DNA from: Sesamum alatum
Taxonomy: Eukaryota > Streptophyta > Magnoliopsida > Lamiales > Pedaliaceae
NCBI GenBank assembly: GCA_034509735.1
Contig: JACGWO010000011.1
Coordinates: forward strand, 13,549,866-13,613,865
Reading direction: 5' to 3'
Length of the DNA: 64,000 nt
Positions 33,327 through 45,599 of this stretch are shown piece after piece. The notes beneath the pieces are model-generated. The model was given only the letters and a program-made list of their open reading frames with translations. It was not told where the DNA came from and ran no database searches. Within the stretch, counting starts at the first letter, position 1. Every line of letters starts with the position of its first letter. Made by a program: the position numbers and the translations under genes.

Positions 33327-34247
33327 TTACATTAGTGCCAAGGAGCGGTATCGGGAAGCACTTTGCACAATGTTTTGATATTGGTGAAGAGGTTCTATCA
33401 CTCTTGGAAGGTACTGGATTTGAGAACCTGCTAATGTTTTCCCAAACAAAGTGTAAAATTTATTGGGATTTGATTGAAGAATTAGCATCAGACTATGATG
33501 AGCAATAGGTATTTTCTTTGGGTCCAATGGCAAGGCTAAATTATATTTGGTTTGAGGGACGTACTGAATATTCTTGACTTTCCAATTAGTAGTAATCCAA
33601 TTATAACAAACCAAGATGTTCGGGATGCAATAGCTAAGGACATTTTTCCCAACATAGAGAAAATTTATTGTAAAGGGCGGGGCTTTAGTTTGCCAATACT
33701 AAAGAAAATTGCAACTGACAAACGGGGAAAGGATTTTAGTTATAGTTTGGAGCTCAAAATAAAGGCAGTTGTTCTATATTTAATAGGAACTTTAATTTGT
33801 CCTAGTTCTTCTTCTCCATTTATGAGAGCTATATATGCAAATTTTGTAACAAATATCCATGATATCAAGAGATTTTCCTGGGGAGAAGCTGCTTTGGTGG
33901 ACATCCACCATAGCTTGCTCAAGTATAACAAATATGTCAAGATTAAATCTTCTAAGCAGGGCAAGATTGGCATTGGAGGTTGTGTGTTTGCATTGACGGT
34001 AAGTACATTGCTTGTATTCTTGCATTTGGTTATCATATTTCCTTTAAACCATATTCAACTCAAAATATATTTACTTATTTATTTATTTATTTGGCAGGCC
34101 TTTGCTTTTCAATATATTAAGCCTTTACGGAAACTATTCGACGTGGAGCTTCCTTCAAAATTTTCCCTGGCTTATGGTTGGGGAGAAATGTTATTCAAGA
34201 AATTGAATAACTCATATTTGCCCACATGTTTGGACGAGATAATATAA
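33327..34247 (+). pseudogene. Plant mobile-domain (DUF1985/Ulp1-transposon type) remnant
   Basis: Pieces in series: GKHFAQCFDIGEEVLSLLEGTGF (33351-33420), a stop at 33506, then from 33552 ILDFPISSNPIITNQDVRD..., LYLIGTLICPSSSSPFMRAIY and RFSWGEAALVDIHHSL. Then come GGCVFALT, an intron-like gap with GT near 33999 and TTTGGCAG at 34091-34098, and AFAFQYIKPLRKLFDVELPS to a stop at 34247. The order 'leucine-rich L.GTL.CPSSS - NWGEA - GC.FAL..F.FQ.I' is what I recall of plant DUF1985 or aminotransferase-like mobile-domain proteins carried by MULE-type and other elements. It retains an apparently splice-able intron, so it may have been a gene until recently. Family assignment is tentative. Confidence 0.45.
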
Positions 34248-34783
34248 TGCTTTCAAAATTTGCAGCCTGTAAATTTTTATCACTACTCTTATTGTAAATT
34301 TATCTCCAAGAATATTTTGAGTCATATGATATATGACTAATATCCATGCGTGGTGCATATGCAGGATGACATTGATTGGAATCTCTATTTAGGGAAATTG
34401 GATCGTATGCCAGTCAATTATGTAAATTAAAGGCGAATTGAATTCGCAATACTGCCCATTTTCAATATGGAGAAAGGACTTTCCTTCGGCCCTTTGTCTG
34501 TTCGAAGTAATTTGAGCACTCGAAAGAGGACGAAAGGAAGAGAAAAATTGGTTTAAGATGAATGTGCGCGCTAAGAAGAAAAATATTTTGTTATTATGTA
34601 AAGGACCACATGATAAACTTTTCTTTTGTTTCAAAATTACTTTATTTATATTAGTCTTAATCTTATAATTCAGTCTCGCTTCTCTTTTAATGTATTAGGA
34701 ACTGGAAATAAAGATTATTGAGAAAAATGGGCAATTAAATTGGCCATGAGTGTCATGATGCACGAATTGGAATAGGCTCTCAA

Positions 34784-35160
34784 CCTTGGCTGCAAAATGA
34801 ACATGTAGAGCATGAGCAGCAGCAACAGGATGTGGAGGAGAATGTGTTTCAAGATGTGGAGGAGAATGTGCTTCAGGATCTTGTGAATAAGGAGCAGCAA
34901 AAAGCGGATGTATTTGAGGATCCTTTGCAAGAGAGGCAACATTAGAACAATGTTGTTGATGATCCTTGGCTGCAAAATGAAGATGCAGAGCATGAGCAGC
35001 GGCTGCAACAGCAGAATGAGGAGGAGAATGTGTTTCAGGACCCTAAGCATAAAGAGCAGCAAAAGGAGGATGTGCTTGAGGATCTTGTGCATGAGGAGCA
35101 ACATCAGGAGGATGTTGTTGATGATCCTTGATTGCAAAATGAAGACGTAAAGCATGAGCC
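34784..35160 (+). repeat. Acidic coding tandem repeat, units of about 160-180 bp
   Basis: CCTTGGCTGCAAAATGAA recurs at 34784 and 34964 and, as CCTTGATTGCAAAATGAA, at 35125. Between them the plus strand reads Glu/Gln/Asp-rich units such as EENVFQD, KEQQKEDVLED and EEQHQEDVVDDP, interrupted by stops near 34942 and 35129. It follows the mobile-domain remnant on the same strand and may be the acidic tail of that protein. The leucine-rich antisense frame over it (34715-35155) is a mirror of the repeat and not a gene. Confidence 0.6.
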
Positions 35161-36008
35161 TTGAGTTGGATTGATATGGCCTAGGCAGTAATTAGTTTAT
35201 TGGGCCTCTTTTGGGTATGTGCTTGGGTAAGTCTGTACTCTACTCATTGACAGGCCTAGTAATTGGAACTATATTTGTGGGTTGAGTTGGATTTCTTTAG
35301 TTTTTCTCTGGGATATGTTGTGGTAGTAAATGTTTATATAGGGGGAAGTTGAGATCACAAAACCTAAACTTGTTTTGGACATTGATTCATGATGATTTGA
35401 AACGTTAGATAAATCTATCATTTCCTTTGAACTAACGGGTGGAATATTGTGTTATCGAACTTGGGAGAATAATAGATTTTTAGTTCTGATGGGTTTGTGG
35501 TAATTTGTGGAACACAATAACTACTTGATTATAACCCCTTCTTGATTATTTTGTTAGCACTAAATATTGAGATGCATGATGAACATATGAAGAGTTTTGA
35601 TGGGGGCTTGTAAGTATATGAAACAATGTATAATGAGGATATAAGCTTGCTCTTTGCAAAGTTCAATTTTCTATACCAGTTCTGTAATTCTCATGAATAG
35701 CTCAGGAGATGTGATGTGAAAATCTTACAAGATTTTATGGAAAAGTGTTTGGTTGTTTTGAAGATGTGAACATCTGGTTTCTAGTGTTTCTATGTAGCTA
35801 CATGGACGGATGATTACCTTATGGGTAATGATATTATTTGTTGTTGTTTAATATTCTTTTATCGCGTGTTGGTTATCACATGCCACCAACTTTTGCTTAT
35901 AACGCTATAAATGAAAGGAAAACATTTCGTCTGAACAATGACAAACTTTTAACTATATATTAACTATGTACATTCTGCTTTTGTTGATAGGATAATGGAT
36001 TTTCAAAG

Positions 36009-36488
36009 ATGCTCGGTGAGGCAAAAATATTTTTGCATACTAAAAATAACTCAAACACTATGGAGGCTATGAATACGAAAAATGCAATCGCTCCATATTC
36101 TACAAAGGTTAAAGACAACGTCATCAGAAGATATTTGGAGCATGTAAATCTTGTTGCGAGTGGAAAAGAAGAAACACCATGCCGTCAACAAGTTAGTTCT
36201 TTGTCGGTCGTTGGTGAAAGGAAATCGGATGAGAAGCACCCCAAGTTCAACAACTTCATACCGTGCAAGTCGTTAACGAAAGAAGTTTGGAAGAAAAAAT
36301 ACTATATCATTCAAGAATTGATGAGTTCTAAGGTAGCATTTGCGCATTTTGATAATGTAATCACGAATTCATTATGTTATTATAGAAAAATAAATTTTGC
36401 ACCCAATCAAATGACAACAAGTGAAAAATATATATTATTTATAAAATATAGACCCTATTCTATTTATATTTTAGAATTACTAAATTAA
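36009..36488 (+). pseudogene. Unrecognised open frame, perhaps part of the same broken gene
   Basis: A 159-codon frame beginning MLGEAKIFLHTKNN, with basic patches (VKDNVIRRYLEH, GERKSDEKHPKF, KEVWKKKYYIIQEL). It lies after an AG-ended stretch (TTGTTGATAG|GATAATGG near 35985-35997) that could be an acceptor. The last third becomes AT-rich and probably is not coding. No family recognised; position and strand suggest an exon of the 33-35 kb patchwork. Confidence 0.3.
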
Positions 36489-36760
36489 TTTTAAATATAA
36501 ATAATTAATTTAATTAATATTTTAATATATATTCGTCATCAAATTGACGACCAACAAGTGGCAAATTGAGGTGTTTCGACCAATCAAATCATGACAAATA
36601 TTTTTTATATTATCTCTTTGAAAAATAGAAAAAGTAAAGAGATAATATCAAAATGTACCAATCATGTCTTCCCAAATATTTAATGTATTATCTCTTTAAA
36701 TTAAAATTAGATAATACAAAATAGTATTCAAGTTCACCACAACTCTACCTCTTTGACAAC

Positions 36761-37330
36761 TATATAAAGGGGTCATTGGAACTCATTCAACACACACACA
36801 CACACACACACACATACAATTGAAGATACAAACAAGAGACCATTCAAAAAGTCTTCAAATCCTCTCAAGCACAAATCAAGGAAGATCCACGGCGTTCCAG
36901 GTAAGATTCAAGGCGTTCGTCTCGAAAATCATCCAAAGTCAGCGTTTAATTCGAGAAGAAGTCCGATGACCAGCGAATCAAAGTTATCAAGACGGAAGTC
37001 CACATTTGTGGAAGATCAAAGTCTCAAATCCACCACGAAATATTTCAAATTCAAGTCAAATATGTCCAAATTGATAGCGTTTAATTTGGTAACAAGTCAA
37101 CGACCCCTAAATTAATATTGTTCAAAGTCAAAGTCAAAGTCGAAGGAGATCAAACGTAAAATTTTACCTCCGAAGTTTTTGAAATCAAAGATCACGTTCT
37201 TGAAGTGAAGAATTAGAGGTTTCAATTAGAGATTTCGCACACACAAATACTCAAATTCAAAGAATTTATTTGTAGTAGTTTCTTGTTTCGATATTCAGGA
37301 ACACAATTTGTTTACAGTTATGTATCCATG
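36761..37330 (+). promoter_or_regulatory. Promoter-like TATA box and long leader of an unidentified element
   Basis: TATATAAAGG at 36761-36770 is a textbook plant TATA box. About 20 bases on comes a CA microsatellite (36791-36812), then some 500 bases of purine-rich, ATG-poor, leader-like sequence rich in TCAAAGTC, GAAGTC and CAAATC words. ATCTCTTT/AAAGAGAT words repeat upstream (36610-36700). Such layouts occur in LTRs of gypsy elements and in endogenous pararetroviral control regions. No primer binding site or coding sequence settles which. Confidence 0.35.
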
Positions 37331-39589
37331 TTTGAAGATTTTTGTTTTTAAACAACTCACTAAAAATCCAAATGAGAGTCCGTCTACTGACTTAAGCTAC
37401 AAAAAGCTTGTACATCGATTCAGAGAAAGATGTGTCAATGTGTAATTGTCTTATATTATAATAATTCTACTACAATCTACACTAGTTTATTTTTATTTCT
37501 TTGTGTAGATTGAAGCCTTGATGGAGAAATAATTTGAGATGGTCAAAGAGTTGAAATTTGTCCGTCGAAAAATTGATGCGGTGATATATATCAGGCTTTA
37601 GCAAACTAAGCCTTAATAATTATGTAGAAATCAAAATCTCTAAAAACATGCCCACTAAATGCCCACTCATGATGGGATGCGAGATTATTTTTGTGGCCCG
37701 TAATACTATTTATCACTTCATTCTAATTTGAATTTTTAATTTTAAATGAATACCATTCTATACGAAAAAAAAGGAAAAGTAAAATTTTTGGGGCACTTTA
37801 GATTTTTGATTCATGCTTCCCAACCTTTTCTATTCGAACATACTCTAAATAAACCATAATTTTAAAGACAATATGAAAAGATGAACAATGTTATGGCTGG
37901 TTCAAAGGAAGATGAATAGTACGTTCTTATAAAGATTTGTTCATTTTATCTAATTTTTTATATTCATATTAGTTAAATTATTTTTATGTTGTTGTAGGTG
38001 GAGACAAAGTATGCGAATTTAATTTGTATTCGAGTCCCTATTGGGAGATAATATGACTGTCCACCACAGATCATTGAAATCTTTAGCAATGAGGAAGAAG
38101 AGGAGAAAACCCTGCAAAAAGATAAGTAGGAGGAAGAAGAGGATAACAACTCGACTAAGTGGTTGGTGGACGAGGAAGAGGAGGATGAAGAGAAGAATAA
38201 TGATGGATATTTAGATATCAAATACCAATTATCATAATTTGACTCTGATGAGAAAGATAATTCATCATAATCCTTAGTGAATGCTTGACCAGACCCTTAC
38301 TCGAATATGTTAAACCATGAGAATAACTTCTCAAACTCCTACAATATGTGATTGAGTCAATGTGTACAATGTGGTGGTTGTATGGTTGTTAAACATTTTG
38401 GTTAGTTGTTTAGTATTTTGATTGAAAGTTTAATGATGTTTAGTATTTTGATTCGTAGTATGATTGGCAATATAACAGATGGTAAACAAAAGACAGGAAT
38501 GACCTTTAACAATATTTTTAAGTATATTAGTTTTTCGCAATTGATATGGTTAAAAGTTGACAAATAATAGCATGTCGTGTTAATTTGCATTTTTTTTTAG
38601 CTTAGTGAGGAAGGGCCATGCGATTAAGCAATGATGGCCAATTTGCTAGCTTCAATTAATGGATTCTTCCTGTAAAGGAATTCGATGAAATGTGAAAAAT
38701 ATTTGTCGAACAAAATTCAGTTTTAGAGTTGGCATAAAGAAAAACTTAAGGATATTTTTTTTCTTTATGTAGCTTAAATTATAATTGGTTAAACCGCCAA
38801 CCCGCTCGAAACCGTCCGAAACCACACTTCTGATTTTGATTTTGAAAGTGGTAATTTAAAAATTATTTTATAAAACCGCCAATGACAATTCAATTTAAAA
38901 ATAGCTCTAAAAAATCAAAATCGCACAATGATCACCCCTATCCACGGAGTAAAAAGGGTAGGGAAAAATGAGAAGACCAATCTCTTCAAAGCAAGACATA
39001 GTTCAAGACATCATGAAAGTTTGGGAAATGGAATCAGATTGTTAGATGAAGTATTTTTGAGAGCCTAGATTGTTTGTTCGCTCGATTACTTAGTGCTTTA
39101 TTTGAATTTATTAAAACTTAACTTCACTATCCCTAAAAATTCCTACAGCTAAAACCTAAGGCCCATTACAAGCAAAATTAAAGACCTTTTGATTTATGTG
39201 TGTGCATATCTACAAGTGGTGGAAATGTGATATATAAGCAAGCTTATGATGAAGCACTTTCATAACAAGTATTGGGCGAAACACAACCATAAACACTTGA
39301 GGGATTGAGAAGTATTGAGAGAGAAGTCCACCAATTTCATGTATTAGTTTTTGATGAAATCATTATGTGAAAACTTGTTTGAAGCATGTCAAGTTGTTTT
39401 TATCATGAGGTATATTATGCTTTGAGCATATTTGCTTAGATGCTAAGAAGCTGAAAAAGGACTACATGAATTGTTTGATATTGATTTTGCTCGAGACGAA
39501 CAAAAGATTAAATTTGAGGATATGTGATATATGCCTAATTTGCCACATAATTCTTGGAATAATGTCTGCTTGCTAAGTGTTAAATACTC
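37331..39589. other. Gene-poor stretch with a short acidic coding remnant
   Basis: At about 37998-38236 the plus strand reads an interrupted acidic segment (IEIFSNEEEEEKT, EEEEDNNSTKWLVDEEEED). This is probably a relic of an unidentified element protein; its serine-rich antisense frame at 37973-38221 is only the mirror. The rest holds no gene. Confidence 0.35.
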
Positions 39590-40760
39590 CTAAATTTGTG
39601 ATATTTCTATACTTTTAAAGACTTGTATGATTTGGTCCACATAATCAGAGAAACTATTAACCATACACCTTTGAAAGGTGGCTAGAGCATTGCATAGTCC
39701 AAAGGGCATTCGTCGATAAGTGAAGGTTCGAAAGGGGCACGTGAACGTGGTATTGTCCTGATTCGCAGATACCACCAGGATTTGATGAAAACATGAATAA
39801 TCATCAAGACAACAACAATGAGAACGGCCGACTAATCGTTCAAACATTTTATCTATAAAATGAAGCGGAAATGATCTTTTCTAGTAGTTGTATTAAATCT
39901 TTTATAATCTATGCAAAATCGCTAAGCATTTTGAACATGAGCTGGTACCGAATCCCTAAAAGAGTTTTCAACCACAATTACGCCCGTTTTATTGGGCACA
40001 ACTTGAGTATGGTCTACCCATTCACTATTGGAAATTGGAAAGATCACGCTTGCATGAAGGAGTTCTAAAATTTCCTTTTTTATGACTTCCATCATAGGTG
40101 GATTAATCGGCATTGGACTTCTCTTGAAGGTTTGGCTCCCTCTTCTTGTAGGATTCTGTGTATACACGTGGAGGGGTTCAACGCTTTGATATCGACAATG
40201 GTCCAACCAATGATGGCCTCTAGACCTTCTTGAAGCACACGAACTAACTTTGTTCCTCTAAGATGGTGAGTTTGCTAGAGATGATTACGTAATGTGTCAT
40301 TTTCCCCCAAAAAGGCATACTTGAGATGTTTGGGTAATTACTTCAATTCCAACATGGGTGCCTGCAATATAGATGAGAGAAGTTTAGAATGAGATTGCGA
40401 TAATTCAATAAAAGCAAGATCAAGATGCAAAGGTTGAAGGATACCACTATGACATCAATCTTTGTTTTAGAAATCTTGAGAAATGATCTGTACCCAACAA
40501 AATAGATTTAGAATTAACTTATAAAGCATCCTCTAGAACTTGTACGGGGTACACAACTAAATGGTCTGCAAGTTGAAACAACACATGTTTCTTTTAATGG
40601 TCCAACATGCAAAGCCTCAAATTAATTTTGCAACGGATGGAGAATGTACTCTTATCTTTGCACTTGAAAGGTAGTTTTCGATGGAGAATTGTGGATACAT
40701 TCTCTGCCGTACTTACCCTTTCATTACCTCCCAACTTACCTTTGTTGGTGCATAGCTCCT
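39590..40760 (-). pseudogene. Ty3/gypsy (Athila/Tat-like) protease and reverse transcriptase relic
   Basis: Read on the minus strand. From about 40740 to 40480 a protease-end block reads QLADHLVVYPVQVLEDAL and resembles the QLADRS..PRG..EDVLV motif. Then come AFLGENDTL (near 40300), IGWTIVDIKALNPSTC (near 40215-40160), and RT fingers PMMEVIKKEILELLHASVIFPI...WV..TQVVPNK (40110-39980). After a break there is FERLVGRSHCCCLDDYSCFHQ and FTCPFRTFTYRRMPFGLCNA (39845-39680). The FMDD catalytic motif and everything downstream are lost after about 39600. Frameshifts occur between the blocks. Lineage is from memory of Athila/Tat wording. Confidence 0.88.
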
Positions 40761-41770
40761 TGAGAAACTTCGCATAGCAAATATTCGTTTGATTGCATCA
40801 AGGAATTATTTACTTCTACATTGTGAAAGGTAAAGGGTTTCCTTATCATCTTTCTCCTTTTTGGACTTGGAAAATCTTTTCCGGAATGGGGCTTTAGTTA
40901 CTCGAAAAACTCTAAGTACGAAATCATAGTGTTCCTCTCGGCTAAAATTATAGCATGAAGGTGAAAGTTGTAGTGTCAACCTCCAATTGCTTGTTCCCAC
41001 AGGGGGAGCTCTTAATTTATAGGCAACAACCAGTCGATTGACGAAGACCGAATCCCTACGAATTTGGTGGCGCATGATCCTAAAGTATTTGGATAAGACT
41101 TAATTCCCCACAAATTTGATGGAGGATCATCTCTCGGTGGTTGGAGGATCCTCCATCCCTCGGATTTGGTGAAGGGTTATCCCCTAGTGGTGGAGAACCA
41201 CAATTTTTGGGGAATGGTTGGAGTCTGCTGCGGATTCCTTTCCAAATTTTCGGCGAGGTTGTTAAGGAGATGCCTTCCCTCAGTCGGAGTCCAAGCTTTT
41301 AAGGTTTAGAGGTCACTTCTGGTTGGAGGCGCCATGTGTCCCCAAGAAGGCGATTGGTCCTTATCTGATTCTATGAGGTTTGCTTCCAGAGATCCTACGT
41401 GGATACCACCTAAGCCGCCCGTGGACGCCATGTGATATGGGCTTGGACTTTGGCTGGGGGATTCCAAGTCCTTAAACTTCCTTGTGGGCTTGTGAGGACC
41501 CTCTTGGATCTGGATCTCCTCGGAGTCGGTTGGACTTCTTTTGACCAATTTATTTTCTAAGGGCGCCTCTTGCTGGACTCTCGAGGGGCTCTATCTGGAT
41601 TGGGCTTCCTGGGACACCCTAGGCCCTTACCTATACTGGGTCTCTTGAGGGGCACTTTGAACCTTGCATTCCTTTGAGCTCGTGCAATTTCTTTCTTCAT
41701 GTTGTACGGCTTTGACCTCTTTGGATCATAAGATGCACATTCTACTTGAATTCGAACCATATTCAAATTT
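40761..41770. other. GC-richer block beside the gypsy relic, unclassified
   Basis: 40806-41075 (minus) is an open frame with a basic, Lys/Arg-rich end (RKRFSKSKKEKDDKE) and could be gag-like, but I cannot confirm it. 41100-41770 has repeated GGAGGATC, GGTGGAGAA, CCTTGTGGGC and TCGGAG words and two minus frames (41306-41548, 41557-41766) of no known family. It may be LTR or untranslated sequence of the gypsy element. Confidence 0.35.
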
Positions 41771-43791
41771 ATGGGGTATTTAATACTCCAAAAAATTATT
41801 TTTAAGAATATCCATGCCTCATGAGGTCCAATAAATAAGATAAAGAAGACTTGAATAACTTTACGACAATACCTTGTGAAATTAGACTTTGTATCCCAAT
41901 ATTTGTAATTATCATTATACCCCTTCTATGTAACCCCTATACTAACTATAATTACCACTCTGCCCCCTTGTTTTAGTAATTATATTGCTTTACCCCTTGA
42001 ACTTTGATGTTTTGCTCAATTTGAACCTTCAATTTGTATAGTTGTTTGGCACCCTTGCTAGAAATAAGCCATGCTTACTTTCTTGATGCAATAAAACAAA
42101 ATTGCCCTAAATACAAATTTCGCTTCTCAAACATTCTCAATTTTAATTTATTCCTTTAATAAATTTTAGATGGGAGTATATATAGAGAAATTAAAACTTC
42201 TGAATATATTTCATTATTTTAAAAATAATGGTTAGAAATTAGTAGAGTCTCGTTGATGCTTTATGTGAGATGATATTTTGAAGCAAAAAAAAAAAGCCTC
42301 AAAAAATTGGAGAAAAAAAGAAAGAATTATAATATCCCCAGGCAATATACTAGTAATTTTTCAAGGTGAACTCGATGGCTGAAATTCAAATGATACATTG
42401 TTTTTTAAAAAAATACTTTTAAAAAATAAAGTGAGAAAAAATAAGTTCGAAGAAATAAGAATGAGTAGAGATATGTTGTTGGACGAGTTATATTTAAGAC
42501 AAAATAAAATAATAATTGTCGATGTAATATGCTTGTTAAATAAATATTTGGAATTTTTTTAGTATGTCAAACAAATATGAATCTTCAAAAAAACGAAGTA
42601 CATGTTTTTTTTTTTTAATGAGATGATTGTCCAATCATAATAAAAGATTTTGAAGAAATTTATTTTAGAAGTTACAATCAACTCCACATCATGTTACTTC
42701 TTAAACATTGTCCCTCTAACTTCCAAATAAGATTACCTCAAAAGTCATTAGTATGAAAAGAACACTAGAATTTATTTAGGCTAGAGAGTGGGATGAGAGA
42801 TAAACGACACTACTAATATTCTTACATTTTTTTTTTTGATATGTTAAGAATTCATTCAAAAATCATTTGTCTTGTAATAATTCATTACTGGTTTTGGAAT
42901 ATCAACATACAATTAATTCATCTCAATTCTAATTTTGTAAAGTGGGCCAATCTATTTTAAGTTACTTATCGTCAAGAAATACAATATCTATAGGTGTCAT
43001 TGCGTTCACATGTGTAGGGCTGATCTATTTACTGTAAAGTCCTATCATGTGCAAAAGTTCATAGGGCTAGCGGCAATCACGAATCGTGTGCTGGGATTAG
43101 TTTCAAATCCAATGAATTTAGGGACAGCTCATAGGAAAAATAAAAATAATTCCTACAATTTTATTTTATTTCTTTGAGTATTCTTTTCATTAATTTATTT
43201 TTTATTGTATATTATCAATTTGGTTACTGCAATCTCACCAATGACCTAGAAATTAAGCAAAATTTTCATTAGATAAATCATTATGATCTGGCCACCACTA
43301 ATTTATAGTATATGGTGTACCCATAAAACCCAATTTTCAATAAATCGAACATTATAAGTCGAACATTGTTAACTTATCGTATAAAACGGCAAACTCTACA
43401 TTCTCAATTAAGTTTGAACTCATAATATTTAAATAAAAATTAGCAATTTCGTCATTAGATCATCATATTAATGGTGGGACACTTTAGTATTCACAGCCTT
43501 GGCACTATAGCAGAACAATGTGATTAAATGCTACATAGTAAGAGAAAAATAAACTAGTAGAAAAGTCAAGATGGACTAATTAGTTCTTGAATAAAAAATT
43601 CAAACATAGCCCCTTTTTTGACTTTGAATTTGTGTACTAGTTGGGGTGGGAAAATTAATATCCAGTGGGAAATTAATGCTTTTGATTTGTTGCATGCAAT
43701 TTGCAAAGCTGAAATTATTGTGTTCTATAGTTGAATTGAAATATTCAAATGTGATAAGACCAAAGATTTTCTAAATTTCTCTAATCGCAAG
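41771..43791. other. Intergenic spacer, no gene
   Basis: 41885-42000 has ATTATACCCCTT / ATTACCACTCTGCCCCC phrases like a MITE arm, without a partner. The rest is AT-rich with A- and T-runs. Nothing else seen. Confidence 0.45.
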
Positions 43792-43939
43792 GGGTTGTTG
43801 AGATTTAATTTATGTGATATTATTGATTAATGTATGATTATTGTAATTATTAGAAATTGATAGTCAACATGGCTGATTGTAATCGATTTAGTTCAATTAA
43901 TAATATTCATCGCTTTCACTTAAAAAAAAAAAAAAAAAA
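43792..43939 (+). mobile_element. 5'-truncated SINE with long poly(A)
   Basis: AAGGGGTTGTTGAGATTTAATTTATGTGATATTATTGATTAATGT through GATTTAGTTCAATTAATAATATTCATCGCTTTCACTT and an A-run at 43921-43940. It is the 3' half of the SINE at 44693-44951, with which it is nearly identical. The tRNA head is missing. Confidence 0.75.
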
Positions 43940-44692
43940 AGGTTGAGATCACATGCTCAAGTTTGAGGTTATGATCGTTCGAGTCTCGTTGAACGTATGG
44001 GTATTTTTCTCAATTTAATGTCACTTTATTATAATTTATTTCATAATTCTAATATATTGATGTTTTGATTAAATCGATATATTACTCAATTTTTTTTTAT
44101 TGAAACGTTAATGTAATCATATAGTTACAGCTTCTATAAACAGAAAGAGACCAAATGTGAAAGAATAGAGGTTTATTTAATTAATTTTTAAATTCAAAAA
44201 ATAATTAGAGCTTCAATAATAGGACGGATTTTTTATTTTTATTTTTTAATTTTTGAGCAAAAGACGATTATCATTAAAACTTTGGTTACTTCAACCAAAG
44301 TCCAAACGCACCAAATTAAAGCATCGCAAAATAAAAGAAAAAATAATAGGATGGAATTATAGGGTGGGTTTTCACGGAATTAGAGATTCATATTGTTATG
44401 GTACAAAACATTGACTATTTCCTACACTATAAATAACTATGGGCTAAAACTTACAGTAAATTAATACTATTAATCATGGTCAGATAAAATTAATAAAAAA
44501 TTTTTAATTTTAATGAAAGTTAATTAACATTCAATACATATGATCAATTTTTTTATGGTCAAAGTATTTGTCACAATTTTTAGTTGTATAAAATGTTTTG
44601 ACATTGCATGCAGAAGTTGTTATGCAGCCGCGATTTATTAGTATCCACCACGAGTTTTACTTTAACTATGATAATTAACCATAGTGTATTGT

Positions 44693-44951
44693 ATCAATGA
44701 TCTTTTGGTCTAGTGGTTAATGTTGAGGTCTACCAATGTGTGGGATGATAGTTTACTGCATAGTAGGATTGTTTGAATACTATAATAGTAAGGGGTTGGT
44801 CTAGATTTAATTTATGTGATATTATTGATCAATGTATGATTGTTGTAATTGTCCCTATTAGAGATTGATAATCGATAAAGTTGATTGTAATAGATTTAGT
44901 TCTATGAATAATATTCATTGCTTTCACTTTTTTTTTTTTAAAAAAAAAGCT
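44693..44951 (+). mobile_element. tRNA-derived SINE with 13-bp TSD
   Basis: Box A region TTGGTCTAGTGGTTAATGTTGAGG (44705-44728); box B is deleted (it jumps to ACCAATGTGTGGGATGATAG). The body is TACTGCATAGTAGGATTG...TATGTGATATTATTGATCAATGT, and the tail CATTGCTTTCACTT runs into T/A homopolymers. Flanks CATAGTGTATTGT (44680-44692) and CATAGTGAATTGT (44952-44964) match at 12 of 13. Loss of box B should prevent its own transcription. Confidence 0.85.
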
Positions 44952-45227
44952 CATAGTGAATTGTCATATTTCTTCTTGTTGTTAGAAACTCTAGTAATTT
45001 ATTGAATAGAAAATGTAATTGACAATCGAAACAATAATATGATAATTACTTTGACATATTTAATAATTTATAAGTCGTATAAAAATATACTGTGACAATA
45101 GAGAATAGCAACTATATATTTAAGCTTCCAACCATAATAGAAATTGAAAATGTCATTAAATTCATAACTTCACATTTTCTTAAGGTGGTCTGTTTTTTAA
45201 TGAAAACGTTAATTATATGATTATATG

Positions 45228-45599
45228 GAGAAAATTGTAATTTTGGTCCCAAAATGTAGGGTGGTTTGCAATATTAGTCCCATACTTTTTGAAATAGCCA
45301 ACATTAGTTCCATACTTTAGGAAAATGTTGCAAAGTTAGTTCCACCGTAGCAATATTAGTCCCACACTTTATAAAAGCGTTGAAAAATTAGTCCCATATT
45401 GTAGCAAAATGTTGCAAAATTAGTCCCAAAGTTTGTCCTAAATGTTGCAAAGTTAATCCCAAAAGTTGCAATTTTTTCACGGTGGGACTAACTTTGTAAT
45501 GTTTTCCTAAAATTTAGGACTAATATTAGTTATTCCAGAGAGTATGGGACTAATATTGTAAACCACCCTAAATTTTGGAATCAAAATTGTAATTTTCTC
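45228..45599. mobile_element. MULE-type MITE, 372 bp, exact 9-bp TSD GATTATATG
   Basis: Begins GAGAAAATTGTAATTTTGGTCCC and ends GGAATCAAAATTGTAATTTTCTC. Arms pair through AGGGTGGTTTGCAATATTAGTCCCATAC / GTATGGGACTAATATTGTAAACCACCCT. The centre has repeated AAAATGTTGCAAA.TTAGTCCCA units. Identical nonamers GATTATATG lie at 45219-45227 and 45600-45608. Confidence 0.9.

Noticed and set aside
34715..35155. Minus-strand leucine-rich 146-codon frame, at first sight a membrane protein
   Set aside because: It is the antisense of a Glu/Gln/Asp-rich tandem repeat (CTC/CTT leucines from GAG/AAG codons).
36600..37400. Firm call of an endogenous pararetrovirus
   Set aside because: Only promoter-like and leader-like sequence is present. 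No capsid, movement, RT or primer site was found beside it, so the call was left open.
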